A DNA stretch of 64,000 nucleotides from Orychophragmus violaceus. Its lineage: Eukaryota > Streptophyta > Magnoliopsida > Brassicales > Brassicaceae. The stretch's first letter is position 1, and every line of letters begins with the position of its first letter. The stretch lies in assembly GCA_030180135.1 (NCBI GenBank), contig CM058234.1:26570766-26634765 (forward strand), read 5' to 3'. Below the pieces are notes generated by a model. That model was not told the origin of the DNA, searched no databases, and saw nothing but the letters and a program-made list of their open reading frames with translations. Shown here piece by piece: positions 21,358 to 32,965 of this stretch. Made by a program: the position numbers and the translations under genes.

Positions 21358-21957
21358 CTCTACGTCGATGGAGCTTCCTCGAGGCAAGGATCCGGAGTCG
21401 GAGTGAAATTAGTCTCCCCAACGGGCGAAGTACTAGAACAATCGTTTAGATTGGGCTTCGCCGCATCGAATAACGAAGCAGAATATGAAGCGTTAATAGC
21501 CGGGCTCAGACTCGCGATAGCAATAGGAGCCGGGGAAGTAAACGCTTTCAGCGATTCCCAATTGCGCACGAGCCAATATCATGGCGATTACGAGGCCAAA
21601 GACGAACGGATGGAAGCATACCTACGGGTAGTCCATACACTGGCCGAACAGATCGAATTCTTTGATCTAACACGAATCCCACGAGGGGAAAACACCGCAG
21701 CCGATGCCCTAGCCGTATTAGCATCGACATCAGATCCTAACCTCAAAAGGATCATACCAGTCGAGGGGATAGAAAAACCAAGCATCGACATAGCCCTCAA
21801 AGCTCTGTCCTTGAAAGAAGACGGGCCCTCCGTGAAGGACGATGTCAAGCACAAAGAATGTCCTGGGGACACCAATAGCGACATCATCGAGATTGATGAT
21901 GACCTCGATCCTAGAAACGCCGTGTACGTCGCGAACGTCCCCGACGGACCAATTTAA
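21358..21957 (+). pseudogene. Tat second (archaeal-type) RNase H domain
   Basis: LYVDGASSRQGSGVG, then SNNEAEYEALIAGL, FSDSQL and ADALAVLAS, give the D-E-D-D layout of the extra RNase H acquired by the Tat lineage. It follows the first RNase H in the same frame after the TAA. TAA at 21955-21957 closes it, in a place where the frame otherwise continues toward integrase (possibly CAA to TAA). Confidence 0.88.
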
Positions 21958-23208
21958 ACCGCATCCACTAGTCAGGGACCTGAGCCTAACAACGACGGAG
22001 ATTGGAGAACTCCGATCATTCAATACATCACAAACGGCGAAGTTCCCGACGACAAATGGGAGGCGCGGAAAATTAAAACACAGAGTGCAAGGTACTGTGT
22101 CACGCAAGGAGAGCTCTTTAAAAGGAGCCTCTCCGGACCTTATCTCAAATGCCTTGACAAAAAGCAAGCCCTAGCCGTGATTACACAAACACACGACGGA
22201 TCCTGCGGAAGCCATTCCAGAGGACGAGCATTGGCCGTGTGAATCAAAAGGCAAGGTTACTATTGGCCGACAATGGCCACCGAATGCGAGTCCTTCTCCA
22301 ACAAGTGCGACAAATGCCAAAAGCATGCTCCAATTATCCACCAAGCGTCGGAGAAACTCTCCTCTATCTCATCACCATACCCATTCATGCGATGGGGAAT
22401 GGACATTGTGGGACCGCTAGTCGCATCTGGCAAAAAGAAAGCTACACACCTATTGGTGATGACGGACTACTTCACCAAGTGGATTGAAGCAGAGTCATAC
22501 CAAAAAGTTAAGGACGTTCACGTTAAGGAGTTCGTCTGGCGAAACATCGTTTGCCGACATGGACTACCCCACGAGATCGTCACCGATAACGGATCTCAGT
22601 TCATATCAAACACATTCAAAGAGTTCTGCAGAACTTGGAACATAAAGCTGACTTACTCAACGCCGCGCTATCCCCAAGGAAACGGGCTAGCAGAAGCAGC
22701 TAACAAAGCGATTATGAACGGTCTCAAGAAAAGGCTCAACGAGTGCAAAACAACCTGGAGCGACGAGCTCCCGGCCGTACTATGGGCTTATCGAACTACC
22801 CCCCACAAATCCACCGGCGAGACTCCATTCTCGGTGGCTTATGGGATCGAGGCGGTAGTACCAGCCGAAATCCTCGTGTCAAGCATCCGCAAGGAAGAAT
22901 GCCCACGACAAGAGGAACTTAACAACAAGATGATAACTGACGAGCTCGACCTAGTCGATGAAAGAAGGAACCTCGCATTAGCTCGACTCCAGAAAGTAGG
23001 AGAGCTCGTCTTACGGAAAGTGTTCGACCATAAAAAGGAAGAACACGCTGGAAAATTAGGAGCAAAGTCGGAAGGTCCTTACCAGGTCACCGACGTTGTG
23101 AAGGACGGGGTCTACCGATTCAAGTTGGTAGAAACCCAGAAGCCTGAACTACGACCTTGGAACATCATCAACCTCAAAAGTACTTCCACTAAGAGTACAT
23201 CAACATAA
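21958..23208 (+). pseudogene. Tat integrase
   Basis: The frame continues from 21958 with one further stop (TGA, 22240-22242, probably from CGA) inside the HHCC zinc domain (QTHDGSCGSH, CDKCQKHAP). The catalytic core is intact: WGMDIVGPL, IVTDNGSQFIS, and GLAEAANKAIMNGLKKRL supplying the glutamate. The C-terminal domain reads GPYQVTDVVKDGVYRFKLVE. It would insert the element DNA into the chromosome. The stop is at 23206-23208. Confidence 0.9.
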
Positions 23209-23231
23209 TCGAACTACGAAATGGCTTGTTC

Positions 23232-23267
23232 CCCTTAAAAGGGTACGTAGGCAGCTCGACTTCGAGC
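23232..23267 (+). ncRNA. Hairpin-GTACGTAGGCAGC-hairpin after Tat pol
   Basis: CCCTT-AA-AAGGG (23232-23243) abuts GTACGTAGGCAGC (23243-23255). The last two bases of that core begin GCTCGA-CT-TCGAGC (23254-23267). The stop codon is 23 bases upstream. A second Tat element has the identical core with different stem sequences (49587-49622, minus), suggesting a constrained RNA fold. Confidence 0.6.
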
Positions 23268-23408
23268 GCAGCCACCCCCCAAACACAAAGCTTCTACCAA
23301 GCTCAACGGCTTCTGACGAAGTCATACTAGCTTATATTTGTGAAATCAAAATAAGTCTCCCAATCAAACGTCTCTTCCTGTCGCAAAAGTTAGAACCGTT
23401 ACGTTGTG

Positions 23409-23890
23409 CAAAGTGATATGAAATTATCTCTTCCAAAAACTAAGGCGATATGAAATTATCTCTTCAAAAGCTAAAGTGATATGAAATTATCTCTCCTAAA
23501 ACAAGCGATATGAAATTATCCCTTCCGAGCGACCTGAAATGGCCTCTCACAAAATCAAGCGATATGAAATTATCCCTTCCGAGCAACCTGAAATGGCCTC
23601 TCCCAAAGTCAAAGCGATATGAAATTATCCCTTCCGAGTGACCTGAAATGGCCTCTCACAAAATCAAGCAATATGAAATTATCCCTTCCGAGCGACCTGA
23701 AATGGCCTCTCCCAAAGTCAAAGCGATATGAAATTATCCCTCCAAGAGATCAAGTGATATGAAATTATCCCTTCGAACAAAGCGACCTAAAACGGTCCCT
23801 CCAAACCGAACGAGCTGAAATGATCGTCCCAAAACAAGCGACCCAAAACGGTCCTCCCGATTCGAACGAACTGAAATGATCGTCCCAAGG
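23409..23890 (+). repeat. Minisatellite in Tat 3' region
   Basis: GATATGAAATTATC and close variants occur nine times. From about 23505 they alternate with GCGACCTGAAATGGCCTC, giving a composite period of about 53-54 bases; later units decay to GACCTAAAACGGTCC-like forms. Confidence 0.9.
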
Positions 23891-24403
23891 AAAAAGATCC
23901 AGAGTGATCCTTCCAAAACCAATAATTCTTCTAAACCTTATACGGATCAAAAGAATTGGGGGACTACCCCCTCCCTCCAAGCAAAAGACAACGAAGTCCA
24001 GACAGTTATTCAAGCAAACAACCTTTGTAAGTCCGCTTCGATTCATCCTTATATTCAGCAACTCTTTAAAAATAATCATTAGCTAAGCTCAGATCTTACA
24101 CTACGAAAGAGTGGTACCTCGCGTACGATTAACTTAAAAGTTCGTAAAGAACTCCCCGAGACAATTCAAGACAAGTTATTTGTCAACTCCTCCGAAAAGG
24201 CTCAAGTTGCCATAACGGCCCAACTCTATGACGAAGCATCAAAACAGTAAAATCTATGCTAAGGCATGAAAGATTCGAAAGCAATTTATAAAAAAAAAGA
24301 GAAGAGGACACTATGTCCTCGAGTTCGAACAAAAAGCCCCCTTGGGCAACCAAAGTTTGAAAAAGAAATTAAAAACCCTCTCGGGCAACAACAACGACAA
24401 TTT
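23891..24403 (+). other. Tat 3' non-coding spacer
   Basis: Lies between the minisatellite and the end of the antisense gene. No domain or strong repeat is seen in either strand. Confidence 0.5.
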
Positions 24404-26311
24404 TTAAAATGCAGCATAGGAGGAGTCGTTGACCTGGCCCTCCGCCCCATCGCCCGCCTCTCTTCTCGGCCGGGAGTCGACCTCGTCAGTCATCATCAGG
24501 TCGGTCTCAACCGGGGGAGCAGGCGGAGAATCCTCCATGGCCACGGAGTCCTCCGATATTGCCGGCAAGGCAAGCTTGCCAACGCTAAAATCGGAGACTG
24601 CCGCGGCCTCCATCTCCGCTAGAGCAACTCGTTTTTTCTCGGCCAGCTTGAGCACCTCTCGGGTCATGTCCACCTCTCCAGCTGCGATCTCGGCGATGAG
24701 CTCGATGTTGGCCAAAGTCTCTTGGAGACGGATCTCGGCGCTAGTCTGGATCAGATACTGGCCATGGAGTTCTTTTCGAGCCTTACGAAGCTCGACCCGG
24801 CTCGATTTCTCCGCAGTTCGAATTCGAGCCTCGGCGGCGCTAAGCTGACAAGACAGCTCCTCCTCCCTCCTCTCGAGATGCGCAATCCTTGCCTCCACGG
24901 CAGCATGGTCCGCGACCCTCTTCTTCAGTCGCTCCTCCCTGGCTAAAGCTTCCTGGAGCTCGGCTTTCATTTGGGTAGCAGCCTCTCGAGCAGACTCGAG
25001 CTCGTAGGTCTGAGCATCCAACACCTCGATCTCAGATCGGACCGCGTACGTATTCACAGCCTCTACGGCCTGCGAAAAAGCGTCGGTTTAGCAAATATTT
25101 TAAAGAAAAAGGAAGACAAAAGCAAAAACGTCTCACCTTCCCGATAACCGCCATCATCTCGGAATACGCACTACCGAGGACCGTTTCCCCAGAGACCGGG
25201 AGCTCAGAGCCGACAGGCCTAACACGCCTCAGCAGACGAAACACACCTTCCGGATCGTCCACAACCGAGCACTCCTCTTGGTCCGACCCCTCTGGACTCC
25301 TTCCCGCGTCTACTTTACGACGCTTCGGTGAAGGGGGAAGAGAACCTCCTCGACTCCGACGATCTTCCCCCCCGGACAGATCCTGTCGAGAGTCGCAGAG
25401 AGCAGCACCTCCAGACTGTGGTAAAACCACCTCTCGTTCGGCCAAGGGGAGAGTCGCGTCGACGACCCCCGCAATCACTCCCTCCGGGCCTGCCACCGGA
25501 AGGAGCGAGGTCTGAGCAGGAGGAGGATAAGCCGGAGGCGGAGGAGGAGCCCGATCGAGGGCAAAGAGAATAGCATTACTAAGGGGGCCCGCCTCCATCT
25601 TGTCGATCAGGTCGACCGGATCTTTCCCGTTCCGGCGACCGCTCACTCTGCGAGATGACGTCTCGCGAGGGAGGGAATTGGCAGCCGAGCCGTCGCCCGG
25701 AAGAGGTCGAGCTATATGCAAAAAAAAAAGGTCAGATAAGTCGAAATGACGATACAAAAAGAAACTCGAAACCAAACGACTTACTCTCTCTTGTCCGCTC
25801 GGTAATACGGATCGGAGGCTGAGCAGTTCGAACCGGAAGAGCCTGAGAAGGCTCGGAAGGAAGCACTGGATTTCGAGGAACCGGCGCAATATCCAGCAGA
25901 GCCCGTTCAGGGTTGGCCCGCAGAGCGGCTTGCACACGCTGAACAGTGAAGCTCCCCCAATTAACGACGCCCCCTCTCAACCGGGCTATTAAAGCCTCTG
26001 TGATCGGGTTCATAGCAAGTGATTCGGGAACCTCTGCGAATAAAAAAGCGAGTAAGAGACGACCCGATAAGCAAAAAGAATCAAGCATCGAAACTTGAAT
26101 CTTACCAACATTAGACGCCTACCGAGATGGGATGACCGAGTAGTCAAAATCCCCGACCGAATAATGAGATACTCTGAAAAAGAAGTATCTATCCTTCCAC
26201 ACATCCTTCGACGGAACATCGTCGAGGATCCGCCCAAAACGAGGCAAAAGATAGTATGTTCCCGGGAAGCGAGTATTGTTCTTCACCAAGCAAACTCGCA
26301 TGAGCTCCTCG
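24404..26311 (-). pseudogene. Tat antisense gene, exon 1 (3' part) to exon 4
   Basis: Minus-strand gene opposite to gag-pol. Its first exon begins at 34005 and resumes here after a Copia insertion. Splice sites fit well: exon 1 ends 26106 (donor GTAAGATT), exon 2 is 26033-25785 (donor GTAAGTCG), exon 3 is 25711-25137 (donor GTGAGACG), exon 4 is 25069-24404 (stop). Phases join correctly. Exon 1 keeps FPGTYYLLPRFGRI and WKDRYFFFRVS, typical of the plant 'putative gypsy type transposon' family (PF04195, from memory). Exon 3 is Pro-rich with a basic PKRRKV stretch; exon 4 is a long coiled coil (ELQEALAREERLKKRV). One stop replaces a tryptophan near 26120. Function is unknown; the tail suggests nuclear location and oligomerisation. 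Confidence 0.82.
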
Positions 26312-26984
26312 TGTTGGAACGTTTAGATGAATCCTGATTCAATTCCAGATTCAGATTATCCTAAACATGCGATCTAGGTTCTTCTCAGAATAGAAACAAA
26401 TGATGATCTCACCTTATACCTGTTATTGCAGCGGAAGAAGATGGTATGTCTGAGATCAGAGAAACACCGAGGGATGAATCCTCCAAAGGTTCACACACGC
26501 TTTCACAGGAAACAGCTGCTAGACCACCCGGGGAACTCGGCGCAGAGAGAGAGAGTTTTTGGCTCAAGTGTTAGGGTTAATCAGTCTGAAACTCGAGTTT
26601 TATGACACAAAACTCGTCCTGTTCCGTTTGGGCCATTTGGCCCAAATACCAATTAACTCGTCGGTGTTTGCGCACTGCATCGATCGTTGCACCTTATGCA
26701 TCGATCGATGCACAGTGGCTAAACCTTTTATTCTCTCTAAGTACAGTAAATGCCTAGCACTTTTACTGTACTTCTGCTAAACCGTTCCTACACATTTTCC
26801 TGTTAGCTTAGGCGTGTGACCCATATGGGATCATATAATAAAGGCAATAAGTCCAAGACTTATAGATCATGAGCGGACTCTAGCAAGTCATCATGACCCC
26901 CAGTATTATATGACTTATGTCTGATCATTGACATGCTCTTACTTTCTAGAGACAGTACCGAGATTACTGGACACAATTCCAACA
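26312..26984 (-). repeat. 3' LTR of non-autonomous Copia
   Basis: TGTTGGAACG to ATTCCAACA. It contains CATCGATCG modules at 26677-26690 and 26698-26711, absent from the related LTR at 59335-59963. The adjacent AATCTCCCACTTGT is the polypurine tract read on the minus strand. Confidence 0.95.
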
Positions 26985-27834
26985 ATCTCCCACTTGTACT
27001 GGAATCTCTGTATTCATAATCCTTTTGTCTCAATATCTCGATTAGTCATAAGGCAAGATTAGTGTCATCCTTATAAAGCCTAATCTTGTTCATCGGACTC
27101 TGATTTGATACTGACAATCCAAACGACTCGGGAAAGTCTGTTTGAGCATGGCCATGCGTTTTCCAGTATTCAAATCTCCGATTGGCCTAGAGATATTCAC
27201 TCCATTTATATTGGAGGGACAAATCCCATCTTGTTCCATCACTGTAAACTACTCATTTCATGATGTTCCCAAACAAGGTCCTTATAGCTATCGCAGAACG
27301 ATAGCGTTAGACAATGATCAAAGTACACCAGTCCATGTGCAATCACATGCATGTGAACTCAGGTCTAAGGACCATACTCTATAGTCGTAGTAAGAATCTC
27401 TTATGACACAGATATAAATATCCTGAAGAGTTCTTATAATCGGGTCTTGTCCGGTCGTATGTTCCCCAACATACACCTATGTACTGACTTTGATGCCGCG
27501 CATCTATGACACACTGAGACTTTGTCATAAGTCACGTACCAATCCAGTCTCACACGGTTGTTGGTGTTCCAATTTCAACAACCTTCGACTAGGGACGGGA
27601 TGATATAAAACATCTATCAAATATAGGGCCTCATGATCAAGCTAAATGACTTCGATGACTCAAGATCAAATCATTTACTTCGATGACCTATAAAATGGTT
27701 CATATCATTTTGGAACGATTATTTCATCACAGTTAAAATAATCTTGAAATAATAATTTCATTAAACATCTTAAATGTTATTTCAAGAACATATCCAATAA
27801 CTAAATAAAGCCCTTTAATAACTCCCACTGAAAT
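26985..27834 (-). other. Copia 3' untranslated region, conserved with the right-edge Copia
   Basis: Nearly collinear with 59964-60820 at high identity. Neither strand encodes a recognised protein. An open frame on the plus strand (27142-27384) recurs at 60122-60364, but its differences are mostly amino-acid changing, so I do not call it a gene. Confidence 0.75.
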
Positions 27835-30568
27835 TAAGACTACATCTTAATTTCACTTATCCTACAGCAACAGTCCGCGACTCGTGCTTAGGCCTAAGGA
27901 GTGGCTTCGTTAATAGATTAGCAACGTTCTCATTCGTTGAAACTTGCTGATCTACTTAACATCTCTGTCATTTATCTTACGGAATAGGTTATACCTATCC
28001 TCAAGGTGTTTGGACCTCTGATGTGCAGCTAGTCTCATCTATGCTGGGAATCACATCAAGTTCAGTGACGAACTCTTCTTTCCAAACAACCTCTTTCGCC
28101 ACTTCCCAAGCTGCGAAATGTTCAGCTTAAGTCATGGAGTCAGCAACAGTGCCTTGCACCGCCAGATAGACACAAGATCTAACCGGACTGTGATCGGAAA
28201 TCATCTTTGTCTATTGGAAACTTGCCTTTCAGACTCTACCGGCTCGTAGCACCTCACTTTCTCCGTAACCCTAGAATTTATCCTTAGTATTCCTCAAATA
28301 CTTTAGATATTCTTTACGGCAATCCAGTGATTCTTTGCTGGATTTGACTGGTCTTTACTTGTCTTGCTTAACATTAAAGCAACATCAAACAAGTACGTTT
28401 CATGGCATACATGATAGATCCAATTGCCGACGCATATGAAATCTTATCCATGCATTTAAGCTCAGCAGTTATCGTAGGACACTGTGTCTTGCTTAACGTA
28501 ATGCCATGTGACATTGGCATAAAACCCTTCTTGGAATGCTGAAAACGTGTAGGACTTTGTCGGGATAAGAATCCTGACTTTGTCCTACCAGCTCTTTCGG
28601 ATCTCTATCTTTAGATCCAAAATCCAAAAACATACGTGGCTTTACCCATGTCAATCATTAGAACCAACTCCCAAGCCAGTCCTTAACCGACTGCAGCATT
28701 GGGACGTCTTTTCCGAGAATCAGTATGTCATCGACATACAATATGAGAAATGCAATATCGCTCCCACCAATCTATTAGTAAACGCACAGTTCCAATTCGT
28801 TCCTGTTCAAGTCAAAACCTTGACTACTTCAACAGAACGAAGATTCCAACTCCGATATGTTTGCTTCCATCCATGAATGGATCGATGAAGCTAACTTACA
28901 TAAAATGTAATTTTTTTTTCGGAGAGTTCGGGCTCACTATCGCTTCTTTGAATTTCGCAGATTCGTCGCTTTCAATGATCATCAGATCATGCGAACTTTC
29001 AATGATCATCAGGCTGAACTAATGACGAGAATTCACTCTCGGATTAGTGACTGATTCTTTCATATCTGCGAACTTCAGGCTCCACAGGTGTAGATTCTAC
29101 AGAAATCTGTAAATCCTTCCGCTGCTCTCCCTCAATAGGTTAAGCAGCCTCCTGTATTTCTCGAATTTCTTCGAGTTGTACTTTTACTCCCACTGTTCTT
29201 CTTTGGAAAGTAACTTCCCTTCTTAGAAAACAGAATGGTCGTAAAAAATACTTTTTACTCCCACTGTTCTTCTTGGAAAGTAATTTCCTTCTTAGAAAAC
29301 AGAATGGTCGTAAAAGTACCGAGCCTTGGTTTCCCTAAGAAAACTTCGAGTTATGCTTTTACTCCCACTGTTCTTCTTGGAAAATAACTTCCTTTCTTAG
29401 AAAACAGATTGGACGTAAAAGTAACAAGCCTTAGTTTCTCTAGGACAACCAGCGAAGTAGCACAAGTACAAATACTCAGTAAAGACAAATTTGGATCGAT
29501 TCCAATCCACATTAACGTGGTGTCTTTCAACCGATATTTGTGGAACTATTTCAGCGTAAACTTAGATATTTTAGAGCGTTATTCTTAAATAATATCATGG
29601 AAGTTTCGTGTGACTCATCTTTAATCATTTCTAATAAGATCTGATTCTTTCTCACAGAAACACCTTCAGGTTTTCAGGAGAAATGAGCTGTGAAACGATT
29701 TCACACTCATTAAGATGATCACACAATCAATGACTTAAGTATTCTCACTCGTGATTTAATCCAGAGTCTTAATACTTTTGTCATTCAGATCCTATACTTC
29801 ATTCTGGAACTCTTTTGACCATGTCAAAGAATTCCGACTTGTGTCTCATCAAATGAACACAGTCACACTCACTGAAGTAATCAGTAGAGACAATGAAGTA
29901 CAGGAGATTTTTCTCTGGCATTACTGCTCATTGGGCCACATACATGAGTATGTTCCAGGTCCAATAAGCCTTTGGGCTTTTCTCTAGCTCGGCTAAGATA
30001 GGCCCTTTACCTTTTGGTCTAGTAAACAGAATTCAAGTCTCATAAGATATTTTATCAAATGAGCCCAAACGTCCATGACTATGGGATTTCTGAATCCGAC
30101 TTACTCTATGTGACCAAGACTTTATGCCAAGAAAAATCAGGTTTAATTCATCAGATTTAAACCAATTCGGTATTTATGTTACATTTAGGCACTCTTTGGT
30201 TTAAGATATAAAACCCATTCCATGAATAGGGTGCTACAATTAATATTTCATTAAGATCAAAAGAACAAAACTTGTCTTTTATCAAAATGAAAAACATTCA
30301 AATTCTTACAAGAAAATGAAAGACAACTCTGCTTAAAGCAGGTACATTGTAGCAATTACTTAATGCAAAACCAAGCCTCAAAGGGATTTATAAGTGAAAA
30401 ACCCTACGACTGAGGCAGCATCCCAAGCTCCTTCCAGACATGTAGTTTCACTTGCCCTTCCTTCAACGTTCTACTGTTGCTTAAGCTCTGCATATTATCA
30501 CAAATATCAGTGCCACAACCAGTATCCAATACCTTTAAGGTAGAACTTGAAGTAATAACATGAATACC
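27835..30568 (-). pseudogene. Shredded Copia pol (RNase H to protease remnants)
   Basis: Segments align by eye with the right-edge Copia pol: for example 27845-28120 with the RNase H end (60830-61130), 28270-28560 with 61330-61620, and 28660-28900 with the RT region (61740-61960). Frames are broken by many substitutions and deletions; the RNase H segment is missing a block present near 60950-61060. No complete catalytic set survives. Confidence 0.8.
29179..29440 (-). repeat. Imperfect triplication in Copia pol remnant
   Basis: TTTTACTCCCACTGTTCTTC, then GGAAAGTAA and TTAGAAAACAGA, occur three times (about 29183, 29249 and 29356). The related element has one corresponding segment near 62587. 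Confidence 0.82.
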
Positions 30569-31424
30569 TTAGGAAGTAGTCGCATACATCGACTTTAACT
30601 CCTCATCATCTTCCATGAATTTAATGCAATCTCTCTTCCAATGCCCTGTCTCCTTACAGTAGCAGCACTTACCAACGTAAGAGGTATCTGACTCGGGCTC
30701 AGAAGACACACGCTTGCCATGATTCAAAATCTGGACAACTTTGTCTTCACCCTTGTCAGCATTAGGTTTAGTAAACCTACCCTTCTCATTCATGAGATTG
30801 TACAGGGTACTCTTCACGTTTGGCTCAACTGTCTTGAGCATATCATGCAGTTCAGTCAGCGTCTTCGTTAAGCCTTTCTTGATATAGTTCTTTCTGAACT
30901 TATCATAGCTTGACGGCAGTGACTGCAGAATGATTTCAGTTGCCATCTCTTGGCTAACTGGATAATCCAGTTTCCTCAGGTTATCAATGTAACCCATCAT
31001 TTTACTGATATGAGGACTTACTGGATGATCATTTGGTAGCTTGCAGCTAGTGAGAGATTTAACCAACTGGTATCTCTCCACTCTTATCTGCTCCTGAAAT
31101 TTTTAATTTCAGGCTGCTGATCATCTCTATTGGCGACTCCATGTTCTCATATTGCTTCCGCAAGTCTGAGTCCATTGTAGCCAATATCAGACCACGCACA
31201 TCTACCGCATCATTATAATGCTTATTCCAAGCATCATATACTGCATGAGAAGCATTGGACCCGATTCTCACGGGGAGAGCTCTCTCAAGAACATAGTCCT
31301 TTCTCTCCTGTCTGAGGACTAGCCTCAGGTTCCGCGACCAAGTCAAGAAATTTGATCCGTTCAGCTTGTCCATCTTAAGGACAGACCGGATCGAGAAAGT
31401 GTTTTGATTGTTTGTGCTAGTCAT
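30569..31424 (-). pseudogene. Copia Gag of the non-autonomous element, frameshifted
   Basis: Two overlapping minus-strand frames: 31424-31059 (MTSTNNQNTFSIRS..., UBN2 Gag start with LNGSNFLTWSRNLRLVL) and 31081-30569 (YQLVKSLTSCKL..., ending in a CCHC knuckle CCYCKETGHWKRDC). A one-base shift near 31070 separates them; otherwise Gag is complete. It is better kept than pol, so it may have decayed later or may still matter for packaging. Confidence 0.87.
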
Positions 31425-32549
31425 AACTGAAAATTAAGATAAAAGGATTTTAGTTAATATGTTCAATATGATTAATCCCGTATTAAAATTAATATGATTA
31501 ATCATGCATTACATTCAATAACATCAGTTACCCTCAATAGAATATAATGATTCCAAGATCCACATATAACTAAGATTAAAGTGGGCCACTGGCCGTCACC
31601 CAACCTTAGCTTATATCGGTAAGCCCTATATCGGCTAATTATATCTGTGATATAACTCTTGGTTGTGAATCTGGGCCCGAGGCCCAATCCACTCTGATGT
31701 CTCAAGGCCCGGGACTCCCGATGGCCTAGTCAAGAAAACCAGACTATACAGTCATGTAATCATTAATGTCTGGGACTCCCAATGACATTTATGAATCACA
31801 AACCGTCTTACCCACGCAAAAGCAGACACCCTCACACTGTAAGGCCATGAATACAATTGAATGGGCTTTGACAGCTGACATAGCCTGGACAAGACATCCA
31901 ACGCTTGATATTATTTGAGGTTTGTAGGTTTATTAAAATTTCATTCCCAAAATAGAAAATTACTATTTCGGGAAACTTTCTATTTTTGGAAACCTACTAT
32001 TTTGGAAACTTTCTAAAATTGGAAACTTTCTAACTTTAGAAATTTCTTTAAAATCCAAAACCCGCAAACTCAGAAACTTCTATTTTTGAGAAACTTTCTA
32101 ATTTCAAAATTTCGGAAATTTTAATTTAAAATCGACTTTATAATTTTATAAAATAAATTTTAAATTAATCTGAAAAAAGACTCAAATAATTGGCCCAATT
32201 GTTTTAACTTCTTGGCCCGAGGCCCAAGAATTGGTCCATGTCCAAGACATGACCCAATTGTCCAATTAATTGACATAACCGGTTTGGTTCATTAAAACTG
32301 GTTTAACCAAGTTTCAATTACTACGATGACCACAATTGTCAACCGGTTATTTACTAAACCGGAATTTCTCAATTTATTTGGTCCAACCAAATCAAATTAG
32401 AAATTCCTGGTTTAGGCACTAAATCCAATATTTCTTTCGACATTGGATTTCTTATCCCGGTTTAACCAGACTTAATAAAATTATTAAATCTGTTTATTAA
32501 ACCGAGACGTTTAATTTTAATTAAATTAAACCGAGCCAAAACCCTAACC
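31425..32549 (-). other. Copia 5' leader, AT-rich
   Basis: About 1.1 kb between gag and the CATCGATCG cluster, unusually long for a Copia leader. It holds many GAAACTTTCTA and TTTTGGAAA-like short repeats (31960-32130) and AACCGGTTT motifs (32270-32480). No coding capacity is recognised. Confidence 0.6.
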
Positions 32550-32775
32550 GCATCGATCGATGCTCACAGCATCGATCCTGCAACGATCGTTCATCGATCC
32601 TGCATCGATCGATGCTCTCACGTGTGCACGAACGGTTATCAGGTTTGGCCGAGAGATTCTCGTGAGATCCATGCGATCGTTTGAACGATCCATGCGATCG
32701 CGGTCAATCTCTCGCGACTGCAACGATCGATCCTTGCATTGCATCGATCGATGCAATGCGATCTCAGTCGATGCA
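32550..32775 (-). repeat. Dense CATCGATCG module cluster in Copia leader
   Basis: At least seven copies or half-copies of GCATCGATCGATGC / AACGATCG, including perfect copies at 32550-32563 and 32741-32754. The minus strand at 32728-32709 reads GATCGTTGCAGTCGCGAGAG, matching the TR-GAG LTR (3130-3149) at 18 of 20 bases. Confidence 0.9.
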
Positions 32776-32952
32776 AAATCAGTTTAGATCACATACCAAA
32801 TCAATATAGTTTGGTCATGCGATTTTTAAACAGTTTGTTTAGGATTCAATTCTTGTTTCTTAAGTGTTTTAATCTTATCAGTAAATTGATTCAAAAACAC
32901 ACTTTTAAACAATCCTAAACAAGCTTCTAAACAAGAAAAACCAGAACCAATA

Positions 32953-32964
32953 GCTCTGATACCA
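32953..32964 (-). other. Primer binding site of non-autonomous Copia
   Basis: The minus strand reads TGGTATCAGAGC one base after the LTR end, the standard initiator-Met PBS. Confidence 0.93.
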
Positions 32965-32965
32965 C

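Noticed and set aside
23409..23890. CRISPR-like array
   Set aside because: Spacers are themselves repeats, the units are imperfect, and the array lies in a plant retrotransposon.
26559..26780. 73-codon open frame repeated identically at 33213-33434
   Set aside because: Both lie at the same place in the two LTRs of one Copia element. Identity comes from the LTR pair, not from selection on a protein.
27142..27384. 80-codon open frame also present at 60122-60364
   Set aside because: It is opposite to pol in the conserved 3' UTR of two related Copia elements. The differences between copies are mostly amino-acid changing, and the TTG-type start is weak.
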